The notes beneath the pieces were generated by a model that had not been told where the DNA came from, made no database searches, and saw only the letters and a list, made by a program, of their open reading frames with translations. Position numbers and translations under genes: made by a program. DNA of 64,000 bases, from NCBI RefSeq assembly GCF_029625315.1, contig NZ_CP121110.1, positions 434,001-498,000 of the forward strand, written 5' to 3'. Shown in pieces: positions 1 to 10,480 of this stretch. This DNA is from Flavobacterium ginsengisoli (GTDB lineage: Bacteria > Bacteroidota > Bacteroidia > Flavobacteriales > Flavobacteriaceae). Within the stretch, counting starts at the first letter, position 1. Every line of letters starts with the position of its first letter.

Positions 1-2
1 TG

Positions 3-2293
3 GAACAGGGATTTGAAAAAGAGGATGTAGAAGACTACTTATTGCGACTTATTGATACTGGATTATTGATTGAAAATTTTATGTTTAATCCATACGCTAA
101 AAAATTAGAAAATAAGCAGATGCCTTATTTATCCGATTTAATAAGTAAGGGAAATTTTCAGTTAAACAGTGCCGAAGATATTAAATCGTTTAACAATCAA
201 TATCTGCATGAGCAAAATTTATTTTTTGGAGAAATCGGAAGCGAACGCTTTTCACATTCTATTAATTCTTTTGAAATGCAGTCTGGACAGCTTAATGCAG
301 ATATAAAGTCATCAGTAAAAAAATATATTGATTTTGTACTAACCTATAATTTTAATACAAAACCTGTTACAGGAAAAATAAACGAATTTATTGCCAAAGT
401 TTCAGAACATTACAATGACGGTTTTATTCCTTTAAATACAATATTTAATCCTTATTCAGGCATAACCTATTTTGACGATAATTCAGATTATATTCTTAAG
501 CTTCATCAGGATATTTTTTGCAAGGTTATCGCTTCTAGCGAAACAGAATTAGTATTGGATCTTCCTATAGCGGATGATATTGCGGAAAAAAGAAAAAGTC
601 TGCCTCTTACCTTTAGCGTGCTTGTTGAGGTTTTAAAATGTAAAAAAACAGGAAAAGAAATCACCTATATGCAAGCCTTTGCAGGTGGCTCTGCTTTGAA
701 TATCATTTCGAGATTCAGTGAGGTTAATAAAGAACTTTGCCAACAAATCACCAATTTTGAAAAAGAATTTCATAAGGATAAAATTTTAGCAGATATTAAT
801 TGTGTCGGAAACTTTCGAAGCATAAATATTGCTCCCAAAAAACAGCTGTACGATTTTTGCATTCCTTTAAATACTTCTAATACAGCAAGTAAAAATCCTG
901 TATTCGTCTCAGACATTTATATGCATTTACAAGGCGATAAATTTCGGTTAGTATCAAAAGAATATCAGAAGGAAATTATACCTAAGAAAGTTTCAGCGGT
1001 CAATCCTAAAGTATCTGAATCTGATTTATACAAATTTTTATGTGATCTTGAACTGTATAACCAAGAGATTTATGCCATTAGTTTTGATTTTAATACGTAT
1101 GCTTGTTTTAAAGATTATATTCCCAGAATCTATTTAGATGAAGCTATTTTATTATCCCGGCCCAATTGCTATTGGTAAACAGCAACTATAGTTTTGAAGA
1201 ATTTAAAGCTTATTTTTTTGAAAGGCTTTTAAAATTCCAATTTACGCAAACCGTTAATTTTTATTATTTAAAAGGAAATTCAATTATTGACACTTCAAAA
1301 GATAATGAACTAAGAATAATCTATGACAGTTTGAAAACTAGGGATTATTTTTACATCTCTGAGAATATATATGAACATTTTGATCCTATTGTAGAAGACG
1401 ATTCTGGCAATTATGCGCATGAATTAATAATAAGCGTGAAGAACACTTCTTATGAACCAAATGAATTTTCTAATAGTGGGGTTGTCATTGAAAATTGTAG
1501 TTCTCCTCGAGTACCAATTGTATCAGAATGGATCTATTTTGAAGTCTATTGCAATTCATTCGCCGATAATGATATTTTAAAGGGCATTTATAGTGAGCTT
1601 TATTTGCAAAAGAGGTTTTCAAATTTCTTTTTTGTCCATTACGATACTAATGGACGTGTGTTGAGATTAAGGTTTAGAACAGATTCTATAGATAATAAAA
1701 AAGCTGTGCTAAGTTTTGTAGATGGCTTAAAACAGAAAAATATCATTAAAAAATATCATCTTCTGCCTTATGAGCCAGAAACATTCCGATATGGAGGTGA
1801 GGAGCTAATGGCTTGTGCTGAATATATTTTTAATTTGGATACCATAGATTTAATCGAAAATGTAACACTGCAAGATTTAAGTAAAGATGATTCTAATATT
1901 GTTTCGGTATTAAAAATTATCAATTATCTCGAATTAATGGGTTTTAGCAAAGATCAAATGATTGATTTTTGTGAAAATGCAGTTCGGAAATTTTCAAAAG
2001 AATTTGAACTAAATGCCGACTTAAGAAAAAGTTTCAATGAAGACTATGCCAAAATAAGGTTTAAAATTTCAGACTACAGATATGAAAGCTTTGTTAATAT
2101 TGAATCATTAAAAAATAGACTTTCTCAAAATTTAAAACAGAACACAATTCCGAATAATGCGTATGCATGGCTGATTATACATATGAGTATGAATCGTCAT
2201 TTTAATGAAAATCAAAGGTTTAATGAATTTCGTTGCTATTATTTGGCAAAGAATTATCTGAACCAGTTAAAATTTAAAAACCGCTTAAACTAA
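3..2293 (+). CDS. LanB-type lantibiotic dehydratase, 5'-truncated by the window edge, one frame break
   Basis: This enzyme family glutamylates and eliminates Ser/Thr of a precursor peptide to make dehydroamino acids. The frame is open from base 3, so the start lies outside the window. The first part (to 1178) is the end of the dehydratase N domain: FVSDIYMHLQGDKFRLVS, then IIPKKVSAVNP, then FLCDLEL, is the typical LanB order. The second part (from about 1166) is the SpaB C-terminal / thiopeptide-type elimination domain, with SEWIYFEVYC, VLRLRFR and PETFRYGGEE. The two parts join through ILLSR-AQLLLVNS if one base is restored near 1158-1164 (a CCCGGCCC context), so I read one protein with an indel, not split LanB subunits. 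A true split (as in thiopeptide systems) is less likely because the first part ends inside the conserved PRIYLDEAILLSR segment. It is the first visible gene of a five-gene operon. Confidence 0.85.
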
Positions 2294-2306
2294 TATTGTT
2301 TTCAAA

Positions 2307-3641
2307 ATGAAAATTATACAAAGCTTTTGGTCCGGAAATAAAAAAATGAATGAAAAGTACGGATGGTACAATTCTGAATTTCATTGGATGGGATGGATAT
2401 TGAGCGTAAACCAGCTCATTAAATATTATGATAAAGTTGAGTTGTATACTGATAATTACGGATATGAAATCCTGATTAATCAGCTTAAACTGCCTTATAC
2501 AAAAGTTCATGTTGTTTTAAATGAATTAGACATTTTTCCTTCTGAATTATGGGCACTGGCAAAAATAAAAGTATATGCAATGCAGGAGGAGCCTTTTATA
2601 CATGTTGATGGAGACGTTTTTATTTGGGAACCATTTCCAAATAATTTTAAAAAGGCCTCTTTAATAGCTCAGAATATTGAAACTGCAACAGACTACTATT
2701 TTGATACATGGAATAGTATTACACCATTTTTACTGCATATGCCAGACGAAATGAGTGATTTTGATATTAATATGGCAAATTTAAGTGCCAATATGGGAAT
2801 CACTGGAGGCTCAAATCTTGAGTTTTTTACCGAGTATGCTAGCAAAGCTTTTGAGTTTGTTGAAAAAAATAAACTGATATGGAACAAAATAAACCTTTTT
2901 AATTTTAATGTATTTTTTGAGCAGGTTCTATTTTTTAAAATGGCAAAAAACAATAGTATTTCTGTAGAATATTTGTTTTCTGAAATTTGGGCAGATAACT
3001 TATACGAAGGATTTGGCGATTTTCATTATGTCCCTTTTCAGAAAACGTATCTTCATTTGCTAGGTGATTTTAAAAGAAATGCTTCTGTATGCAGAGCTAT
3101 GGAATCGTACGTAAAAAAGTTTTACCCTGAAAATTATTCGCCGCTTATTGAAATGTATTCAAAAAATGGCGACCATTTAAAATCAGAATATCCTTTAGAT
3201 CAAAATATGATAACAGAGTTGGAAGAAGAATTTGAACTAGAACTTCATAACAACGATTTCAAGGTTTTAAATTTCCTCTTAAAAAGAGACCTCAACAATG
3301 TTAGTTTAAATGAATTCTATAAAGGGTATTTGGATAAAAAAAGAGATTTTAAGATTGTGCGTTTGCCAGGTTTTAAAATTGCAGAGAAAGATGATGTCAG
3401 AATTTTTGAAATAGATGAAAGTAAGTCAGAAATTAGGTTATATGTAATTGACGAGGTAGATGAGATTCTTATCGATGAGTTGAGTGTTCCTATTACTTAT
3501 TTTGATCTCATAGAAAAAATGAATCTCTATCTGGAAGATCAGCAAGATCATGAAGCTGTACAAGAACTTGCAGCAGTAATCGAAGGAAAAATAGAAATAT
3601 ATATCACCTTAAAAATTATAAGTATTTATAGTTGCAATTAG
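2307..3641 (+). CDS. glycosyltransferase-like protein in RiPP operon (paralogue 1)
   Basis: A 444-residue protein that starts 13 bases after the dehydratase stop. Its N-terminal two thirds look like a GT-A-type nucleotide-sugar transferase: it opens with MKIIQSFWSG, and a DxD-like motif sits in HVDGDVFIWEPF (about residue 98), the usual metal/nucleotide-sugar site. Conserved YTDNYGYE and NMGITGGSN segments recur in the next gene. It may belong to the family Pfam calls DUF6734, but I am not certain. The last 75 residues (ending DEILIDELSVPITYFDLIEK and an amphipathic helix) form a separate module shared with the downstream paralogue. No signal peptide is visible, so it should act in the cytoplasm, possibly glycosylating the modified peptide. 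That role is inferred from the operon, not shown by sequence. Confidence 0.7.
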   Translation: MKIIQSFWSGNKKMNEKYGWYNSEFHWMGWILSVNQLIKYYDKVELYTDNYGYEILINQLKLPYTKVHVVLNELDIFPSELWALAKIKVYAMQEEPFIHVDGDVFIWEPFPNNFKKASLIAQNIETATDYYFDTWNSITPFLLHMPDEMSDFDINMANLSANMGITGGSNLEFFTEYASKAFEFVEKNKLIWNKINLFNFNVFFEQVLFFKMAKNNSISVEYLFSEIWADNLYEGFGDFHYVPFQKTYLHLLGDFKRNASVCRAMESYVKKFYPENYSPLIEMYSKNGDHLKSEYPLDQNMITELEEEFELELHNNDFKVLNFLLKRDLNNVSLNEFYKGYLDKKRDFKIVRLPGFKIAEKDDVRIFEIDESKSEIRLYVIDEVDEILIDELSVPITYFDLIEKMNLYLEDQQDHEAVQELAAVIEGKIEIYITLKIISIYSCN

Positions 3642-3651
3642 TAAATTAAGC

Positions 3652-4990
3652 ATGAAGATTATTCAGAGTTTTTGGAGCGGTAATCAAAACGATTTTAGCA
3701 ATGCATGTGGCTGGGAATCCTATAGATACAATTGGATGAGCTGGATTTTGAGTCGCTATCAATTAGTGAAATACCATAAAAATGTAGAGTTGTACACTGA
3801 TGCTTTTGGTTATAAAATTTTAATCGAAAAATTAAAATTACCATACACAAAAGTTCATGTTGTTTTAGACGAGGTAAACCATTACCCAAAAGATTTTTGG
3901 GCAATTGCAAAAATTAAAACTTTTCAGCGACAAGAAGAGCCTTTCCTGCATGTTGACGGAGATGTTTTTGTTTGGGAAAGTTTGACAAACCATTTTCACG
4001 AATCGAATTTGGTAGTTCAGAGTATGGAAGTTACAGATTACTATTATCAAAACATATGGAGCAATATCTATCCAGAACTGGAGTATTTGCCTAAAGAGCT
4101 GGCGGAATTTCATAATGATAAAACCAATGTTTCTTTTAACATGGGAATTGTAGGCGGAAATAATGTAGAGTTTTTAAAAATTATTGTAGCAAAAGTTTTG
4201 AATTTGTCAATCTAAACAAGAAATCATGGAGTCGGATTAATGGTTTGCATTACAATGTTTTCTTCGAGCAGTTGCTTTTTTGCAAATATGCACAATCAAA
4301 GAAACAGGAAGTTGATTTCTTATTTCCTGAAATTCCAATCGATAACGAATATTTTGGATTTGCCGATTTTCATGAAGTTCCGCATAAAACGTATCTGCAT
4401 TTACTTGGAAATTATAAGAAAGAACCGGCAGTATGTAAATTTATGGAACTCTATCTCATGAAGAATTATCCGGAAGCTTATTCAAATTTGGGAGCTGTAA
4501 TTAATGAATTTACTGGCAGCAGTTCTGAAAATGATTATTTAAACCCGAATTTATTCAAAGACTTGAATGCGAATTTCAAATCGAGATTCGTAAAAATTCA
4601 TTTAGCTCTGGAAATTTTCTTCTCAAACGAGATCTTAATAATTCAGGACTGCATCAAAGAATAGAGGAGTTATTTCTAAAAAGGGAAAATTTTTCTATTG
4701 TAAAATTAAAAGGCTTTGAATTTAAGAGAAATACTTCGCCAGAAACAGACGAATTGGATTATCTGGTAATCGAAGAGATTAATTCAGCTGAAAGGAAATA
4801 TAAGCTGGATGAGTTTGACGAAATTTTACTCGACGAACTTCAAAATCCTATTTTATATTCTGATTTACTAAATGTGATGAAGGAATATCTAGAAGAACAT
4901 AATGAAGAATCTTTAAATGAACTGTCAGATGTGTTAAATGCAAAGTTGAAAAATTATATTAAGCTAAAAATAATAAGCATATACAATTAA
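3652..4990 (+). CDS. glycosyltransferase-like protein in RiPP operon (paralogue 2), two frame breaks
   Basis: Tandem paralogue of the preceding gene, starting 10 bases after it: MKIIQSFWSG, YTDAFGYK, HVDGDVFVWES and NMGIVGGNN match position by position. It is broken twice in the sequence as given. Near 4197 one base is missing (K-A-F-E-F-V expected from the paralogue). Near 4606 another is missing, after which NFLLKRDLNN matches the paralogue again. With both restored the protein is about 446 residues and keeps the same C-terminal module (DEILLDELQNPILYSDLL). Because similarity to the paralogue resumes immediately after each break, I treat both as indel errors or very recent mutations. Function is as uncertain as for paralogue 1. 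Retaining two copies suggests two sugar additions or two acceptors, which is inference. Confidence 0.65.
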
Positions 4991-4992
4991 TT

Positions 4993-7217
4993 TTGAAAAA
5001 ATTCCCCAATTATATCCAAGCCGATTCAAAGGACTGTGGTGCAACCTGTATAAAGATTATTGCCAGATATTATGGTAAAACTATTCATATTCAAGATTTA
5101 AGGACTTACAGCGAAACAAGCAGAGAAGGAAGCAATTTGCTGCTTTTGGGAGATGCTGCGGAGAAAATCGGTTTTAGAACTTTGGGGGCAAAACTGAGTC
5201 ATGAAAAATTAGAAGAAGTTCCGCTTCCCTGCATATTGCATTGGAACAAGTCGCATTTTGTCGTTTTGTACAAAATAAAAAAAAGGAAGTATTATATTTC
5301 AGATCCTGGATTTGGCCTATTGGAATATGATGAAGAACAGTTTTTAAAATCTTGGATTGGAAATAATGCAGAGCGGTCGACAGAAGAAGGCATAGGTCTT
5401 TTAATAGAGCCAACGCCAAATTTCATGGACAGTAAAGATGATATTGGATCGCAAGAGAGTAAATTTGGGTTTTCGCCGCTTTTTAAATACATTATTCCTT
5501 ACAGGCATTTTTTATTGCAATTGGCCATAGGTTTAGCCGCAACGAGTTTGTCGCAGATCTACTTTTTCCGTTTCTGACCCAAAGCATTGTAGATGTAGGA
5601 ATTCAGAACCAGAACATTCATTTTGTTTATCTTATTCTGTTTGCCCAGCTTTTTCTGTTTGTAGGAAAAACGGCTTTAGATCTTATAAGAAGCTGGATTA
5701 TGCTTCATATGTCAGCGCGAATTAATATTTCTTTAATCTCAGACTTTTTCATTAAGCTCATGAACCTGCCCATATCTTTTTTTGATGTGAGGATGACAGG
5801 CGATATCATGCAGCGTATAAATGATCATCATAGAATTGAAAGCCTTCTTACTTCATCTTCGCTTACTGTTTTGTTTTCTGCAATAAATATGATAATCATG
5901 GGAGGTGTGCTGGCTTACTATAATGTTGAAATTTTTTGCGTTTTCTTTTTAGGAAGTGGCTTATATTTTTTATGGATCATCCTGTTTTTAAAACGAAGAG
6001 CAGTTCTTGATTATAAGAGGTTTGCAGAGGTGAGCCAAGAACAAAGCAAGGTCATCGAGCTTATAAGCGGCATGCAAGAAATAAAGCTTCATAATGCCGA
6101 AAAGAAGAAAAGATGGGGTTGGGAATTCATACAAGCAAGACTCTTTAAGGTCTCAATTAAAAATCTTGCATTGGAGCAGGCTCAGATTTTGGGATCAAAT
6201 TTTATTAATGAAATTAAGAATATCATAATTGTGTTTCTTTCTGCTAAATTTGTTATTGACGGGCAGATTACTTTAGGAATGATGCTGGCTATAAGTAGTA
6301 TTGTTGGAAGTTTAAATGGACCTGTCGTTCAGATTATTGCTTTTGTTAGGGAAGTGCAGGACGCTAAAATTTCATTGGCCCGCCTTTCTGAGATACATGA
6401 GAAAGAAGATGAATGCCAGCAGGAGGATAATCAGATTCATGAACTTCCAGGTGAGTTTGATATTTTAATCAATAATCTGTCTTTCCGTTACGCGGGTTTG
6501 CACGATTTTGTACTTAGCGGACTCAATTTAATGATACCTGCAAACAAAGTGACAGCTATTGTTGGGACAAGCGGAAGTGGTAAAACAACCCTAATGAAAT
6601 TGCTTTTGAAATTTTATGATTTGGAACGTGGTGCTGTAACTCTTATGGCAAAGGATCAAAAGCAGGATAATGCAACTGTCGATCTGAAAAATATAGCGCA
6701 AAAGACTTGGCGCAATGCAATAGGAACTGTCATGCAGGAAGGGTTTATATTTAATGATACTATTGCAAACAATATTGCGGTAGGATCTGAAATAATTGAT
6801 AAGGAGAAATTGAAATATGCTGCAGATGTGGCAAATATTTCTGGATACATATCAGGGCTTCCTTTAGGCTATAACACTAAGATTGGAGCAGAAGGACAGG
6901 GAATGAGCACTGGACAGAAGCAGCGCCTTCTTATTGCGCGGGCAGTTTACAAGAATCCTGAAATCTTATTTTTTGATGAAGCAACTTCAGCTTTAGATAC
7001 TAGTAATGAGCGAAAGATAATGGAGAATCTAGGAGTCTTTTTTAAAAACAGAACGGTGGTTATTATTGCCCACAGATTGAGTACCGTTATTAAGGCAGAT
7101 AAAATTGTCGTATTGGATAAGGGACAAATCATAGAAGTGGGAACACATCAAGAACTTGTTAAGTTTAAAGGGTCATATTACGAACTGGTTAGAAACCAAT
7201 TGAATTTAGGAGCCTGA
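4993..7217 (+). CDS. C39-peptidase-containing ABC exporter (bacteriocin processing and export), one frame break
   Basis: About 741 residues, starting at a TTG two bases after the previous stop. Residues 1-130 are a C39 peptidase with Q9, C15 (in KDCGAT), H88 (NKSHFV) and D104 (SDPGFG), the triad that cleaves leaders after a double glycine. A six-helix ABC membrane domain follows, then an ATPase with Walker A GTSGSGKTT (about residue 523), signature MSTGQKQR and Walker B ILFFDEATSALD. A break at 5553-5559 (GCAGATC) interrupts the first helix; TSLSQLLFPFLTQSIVDVG is restored if two bases are removed to leave GCAGC. Together with the HlyD protein downstream it should form a trans-envelope exporter that cuts and secretes the operon's peptide product, so precursors with GG-type leaders are expected upstream of the window. 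Confidence 0.9.
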
Positions 7218-7237
7218 TTAAAAATATATTTATAAAA

Positions 7238-8531
7238 ATGCCTCAGAGAACCGATATTGAGTTAAGAAGTGAAGAAGTTCAGGATATCCTGACCAAAATG
7301 CCGCATTGGATGATCCGATGGGGAACAGTTTTAATGTTTGTTATTATCATTCTGCTATTTTTCATCTCATGGTTTGTGAAATATCCGGATGTGATAAAAA
7401 CCGAAATTATAATTACTACCAATATTCCGCCAGAGAAAATCATGTCGAAATCTTCTGGAAGAATTGAGGCTATTTTGGTTAAAAATAAAACATTGGTTAA
7501 AAAGTACAGCACATTGGCTATTATCGAAAATACAGCCAATTACAAAGACGTTTTTTTGTTGAAGAGTATTGTTGATAAGCATAATATCAATAACGCTAAA
7601 GAAGAATTTCCTTTTCAACTATTGAAAAATATGCAACTGGGCGAAATTGAAAGTGCGTATGCGGCATTTGAGAAAGACTATCAGGCTCAGGAATTGAATA
7701 TAAATCTGCATCCTTTTCAAGTCGAAACCAGAGCGCAACAGTCTGAAAAAAATCAGATAAAGGAAAGAATAGGAATCTTACAGCAGCAGAAAGTGATCAA
7801 CGAGCACGAACTGGAACTTCAGAAAAATGAAGTTGCCCGTTTTGAAACGTTATTCAATAAAGGGATAATTTCTGCTCAGGAAATAGAAACCAAAAAAACT
7901 GAACTTGCTTCAGGCGCAGAAGAGTTATAAAAGTTTATTATCGTCGATTTCTCAACTTAAATCTTCTTTGATTGACAACACAAAATCGAGCCAGAATTTG
8001 CAGATTAACAGCACCAAAGAAGAAGTTAATCTCGCCCGCAATGTTTCACAATCCTTTTATCAGTTAAAAAAAGCAATAAGAGATTGGGAGCTAACATACG
8101 CGCTGAAATCATCAATAACAGGAAAGGTTACCTTTTTGCAGGTATGGAATGAAAGCCAGACTATAAATGTTGGAGATAATGTATTTTCAATTATTCCGCA
8201 TGAAGAAAATGGATTTATTGGAAAGCTAAAAGCATCTGCTTTAAATTCAGGTAAGATAGAGGTGGGACAGCGTGTCAATATTCGTCTGGCAAATTATCCT
8301 GACAGGGAGTTTGGGGTTGTGAAAGGAGAAATCAAAAATATTTCGCTCGTGCCTGATAAGGATGGAAATCTGCTAATGGATGTCACACTTTCTAAAGGCT
8401 TGAAAACATCATATGGGAAAAATATTGCTTTTCAACAAGAGATGAAAGGAAACGCCGAAATTATAACTGAAGACCTGCGTTTGATAGAGCGGATTTTATA
8501 TCAGTTTAAAAGTGTTTTTGAGGAGTCATAG
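7238..8531 (+). CDS. HlyD-family membrane fusion protein (exporter partner), one frame break
   Basis: The protein starts MPQRTDIELRSEEVQDIL and has one inner-membrane helix at about residues 28-48 (TVLMFVIIILLFFISW). A biotinyl-lipoyl half (GRIEAILVKNKTLVKKYSTL), a long coiled coil and a C-terminal beta-barrel follow (GQRVNIRLANYPDREFG). This is the usual HlyD order and it would bridge the ABC exporter to an outer-membrane channel. The frame breaks between about 7892 and 7930. Removing one base, either from the seven-A run at 7892-7898 or from ACTTGCTT just after it, gives ETKKTELLQAQKSYKSL and a continuous protein of about 431 residues. It is the last gene of the RiPP operon, 20 bases after the exporter and followed by a terminator-like hairpin. 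No TolC-type gene is in the window. Confidence 0.85.
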
Positions 8532-8544
8532 TGAGAGTTTAGAA

Positions 8545-8567
8545 GGCAAATGTTTTTTGCCGCTTTT
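8545..8567 (+). terminator. intrinsic terminator after the RiPP operon
   Basis: Six-base-pair stem GGCAAA/TTTGCC (8545-8550 with 8556-8561) and a T run starting two bases later, 14 bases after the HlyD stop. The stem is short, so confidence is moderate. Confidence 0.5.
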
Positions 8568-9119
8568 TAATCTACTTCTTGTTAGCGTCCTGTTTTTTTG
8601 AATGCCTTGTGATTGTTGGAAAGTTAAATTTCTGATACAGGTATTGTTTAGCTTTTAAATAATTTATGCAAATAAGACTTTTTTTTCTCATAAAAAAAGT
8701 CCCTGGCTTGGTTTGATTGCATGTATTTTGTACCTGCTTAAAGATTGCATTCATTCCTGTTTTTTTAGAGTTTCTTGTACTTTTTAGAAGGTTTTGGTAC
8801 GATAATTAGATGCTGAATTTCTATATTCAATCTTGATTTTAGTTTTGTCTCCGAAATTGTAAATGTTTGTAGGCTAATTTTTTAAATCAATAAAATAGTT
8901 TTTAAAATCTTGATTTTTATTTGATACTTTTTTATCCATTTATTTTCCATATAAATTAGATTTTTCATTAGCACGAATTTTACTAGTTAAAAATTACAGG
9001 TATGAAGAATCAATTATCACCGCTTTTTAATAAAGGAGCCTTCCTCCTAATTTACGACTTTTTTTTCTTCTAAACCTTCAGCAACCAATACTTTGGTCCT
9101 GTAAAATAATGAAAGGAGA
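8568..9119. other. non-coding stretch upstream of the XRE regulator
   Basis: About 550 AT-rich bases without a convincing gene. A 23-codon ORF at 9002-9073 (MKNQLSPLFNKGAFLLIYDF...) contains a hairpin AGGAG/CTCCT, and a second hairpin ACCAA-TACT-TTGGT lies near 9089-9102. Either could be a leader or attenuator for the regulator that follows, but I have no support beyond the structure. Confidence 0.3.
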
Positions 9120-9488
9120 ATGAAACAGACTTGGTATTATCTTTTTTTAATAAACGCAGAAGTGATTAAACTAAAATTGCAGATTATGCGATTGCAAAAA
9201 CAATTATCGCAGGAAGAAATTGCTGATCTGGTAGGTATGACTCAATCCACTTACAGCAGAAAAGAAAAAGGAATTACGAATATAACAATGCAGGAATGGA
9301 TGAAAATTGCTAACGTCTTAGGTGTCGAAAAAGACGAAATATATCAGGCACCCATTTCCAAAGGAAGCATGTTAAATGTATCGGAGCATCAAAATCTCTA
9401 TGATATTACTTATGTTTTAGAGCAAATAGACTTTTTGCAGAGGAAAAATTATGAGCTAAGGGAAAAAATAAGTACACTTCAAAAATAA
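9120..9488 (+). CDS. small XRE-family helix-turn-helix regulator with C-terminal coiled coil
   Basis: A 122-residue DNA-binding protein. The HTH is clear: RLQKQLSQEEIADLVGMTQSTYSRKEKGI (about residues 24-52) is the Cro/CI-type fold with the recognition helix at QSTYSRKEKG, followed by EWMKIANVLGV. The C-terminal 30 residues (YDITYVLEQIDFLQRKNYELREKISTLQK) should form a coiled coil, probably for dimerisation. The ATG at 9120 has AGGAG only 3 bases upstream, which is close; an in-frame GTG at 9162 gives the more usual short N-terminus for this family. It follows the RiPP operon in the same direction after 590 bases, and no direct regulatory link can be shown. Confidence 0.8.
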   Translation: MKQTWYYLFLINAEVIKLKLQIMRLQKQLSQEEIADLVGMTQSTYSRKEKGITNITMQEWMKIANVLGVEKDEIYQAPISKGSMLNVSEHQNLYDITYVLEQIDFLQRKNYELREKISTLQK

Positions 9489-9577
9489 CGTTGCAATTTT
9501 TAATTGAACCTTATAATATTAGACTGTAAAGGCCTGAAAAATCTGCAAATTTGTGCATAAAAAAGAGATAACTAGTT

Positions 9578-9622
9578 ATGCACTGCCCCCAAATAGTGTC
9601 TAACTTTTTGGGGGCAGTGCAT
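9578..9622. repeat. 45-base perfect inverted repeat resembling paired IS ends
   Basis: Arms 9578-9593 and 9607-9622 pair over 16 bases without mismatch (ATGCACTGCCCCCAAA and its complement) around a 13-base loop. Read on the minus strand, the TGCACTGCCCCC...AAAGTTAGACA pattern resembles the terminal repeats I associate with IS3-family elements. It may be a footprint left by an insertion sequence, a tiny MITE, or simply a strong hairpin terminator. There is no transposase nearby. Confidence 0.45.
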
Positions 9623-10185
9623 TTAAGGGTCTGAATTTAGTAATGTTTCGAACTTCAGTAGTTAAATAGTTTTATACTAGTGTTTTAAAACAATATTAAA
9701 TAAAATTGCACCGATTCTGCACCCAGATTGATAAGTTTATTTCAATATTTTGTATAACAAACATCTTTCAAGGTGACTTTATTTTCGAGGCCGCATATAA
9801 ATTACAGACACTATGAATATGCTCGCCTTAGTTTTTCGAAAATAAAATAAGTAGAAAAAAATCTTACTAATACAAGATAATCTAAAGGTAATTTTTCAAT
9901 GTTTAAATTGTAACGAAATTTTGGATGGTAAATAGGAAAGATGTTAGAAAGAAAATCGTCATTTATTAAAATTAAACGGACTATGGTCTTCAAATAATAA
10001 TAATCATTCTCATTAACTGCTTAACTTGTTTTGTATTTTAGAAGAATTAAAGAATAATTTTTTTAAATTTGACACAACTACTTAGTTCATAAGTTCTTTT
10101 TACACTCTGCAATAATTTTCCATAAGAAGACATTTTTCTGCGTGTTTTTTTGTAATACTTTTCTATGTGAAAATTTGTACCTTGA
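9623..10185. other. gene-free stretch
   Basis: About 560 very AT-rich bases. I see no ORF with family-like sequence on either strand; a 60-codon minus-strand ORF here (9811-9993) looks fortuitous. Confidence 0.4.
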
Positions 10186-10316
10186 CTAGTTTAACCCTTA
10201 TGAAATAAGGAAAGTTAACTTTTGCATCGGGAAATAGAGGGCGCAAAGAAAGACAAAGTAAAAATAAAAAAAGATTCAAAATGTTGGTAATTAATATTTT
10301 GGATCTTTTCTTTATT
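10186..10316 (+). ncRNA. candidate structured small RNA with terminator
   Basis: Three consecutive helices in a gene-free region. A nested hairpin pairs TTAAC (10191-10195) with GTTAA (10214-10218) and CCTTAT (10196-10201) with ATAAGG (10205-10210). A second stem pairs CTTTTGC with GCAAAG (10219-10248, one bulge). A 14-base-pair hairpin follows (10270-10283 with 10297-10310) with a T-rich tail. This succession is typical of a short terminated RNA. No clear promoter is visible upstream and the family is unknown to me. Confidence 0.35.
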
Positions 10317-10480
10317 GAAGTGTTTTTTAGAATATTTAGGTGTTGTTTTGCTAAAATTTGATATTGCCAAGCTGTAAAATCTTCAGTCTTGTTTCTGTGG
10401 CTGCAGATGGAAGCTTTTTTAAGTGCAGATGCCTGATAGCCTTTGCTTTTAAGAGATTTTCTGCGGCTCGCAAGAAGGGG

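Noticed and set aside
1166..2293. Separate small LanB elimination subunit (split LanB)
   Set aside because: The upstream frame stops inside the conserved segment PRIYLDEAILLSR and the downstream frame resumes it exactly; one restored base makes a standard full-length fusion.
9811..9993. 60-codon minus-strand ORF in the gap after the XRE gene
   Set aside because: No promoter box, no family resemblance, AT-rich composition equal to the non-coding flanks.
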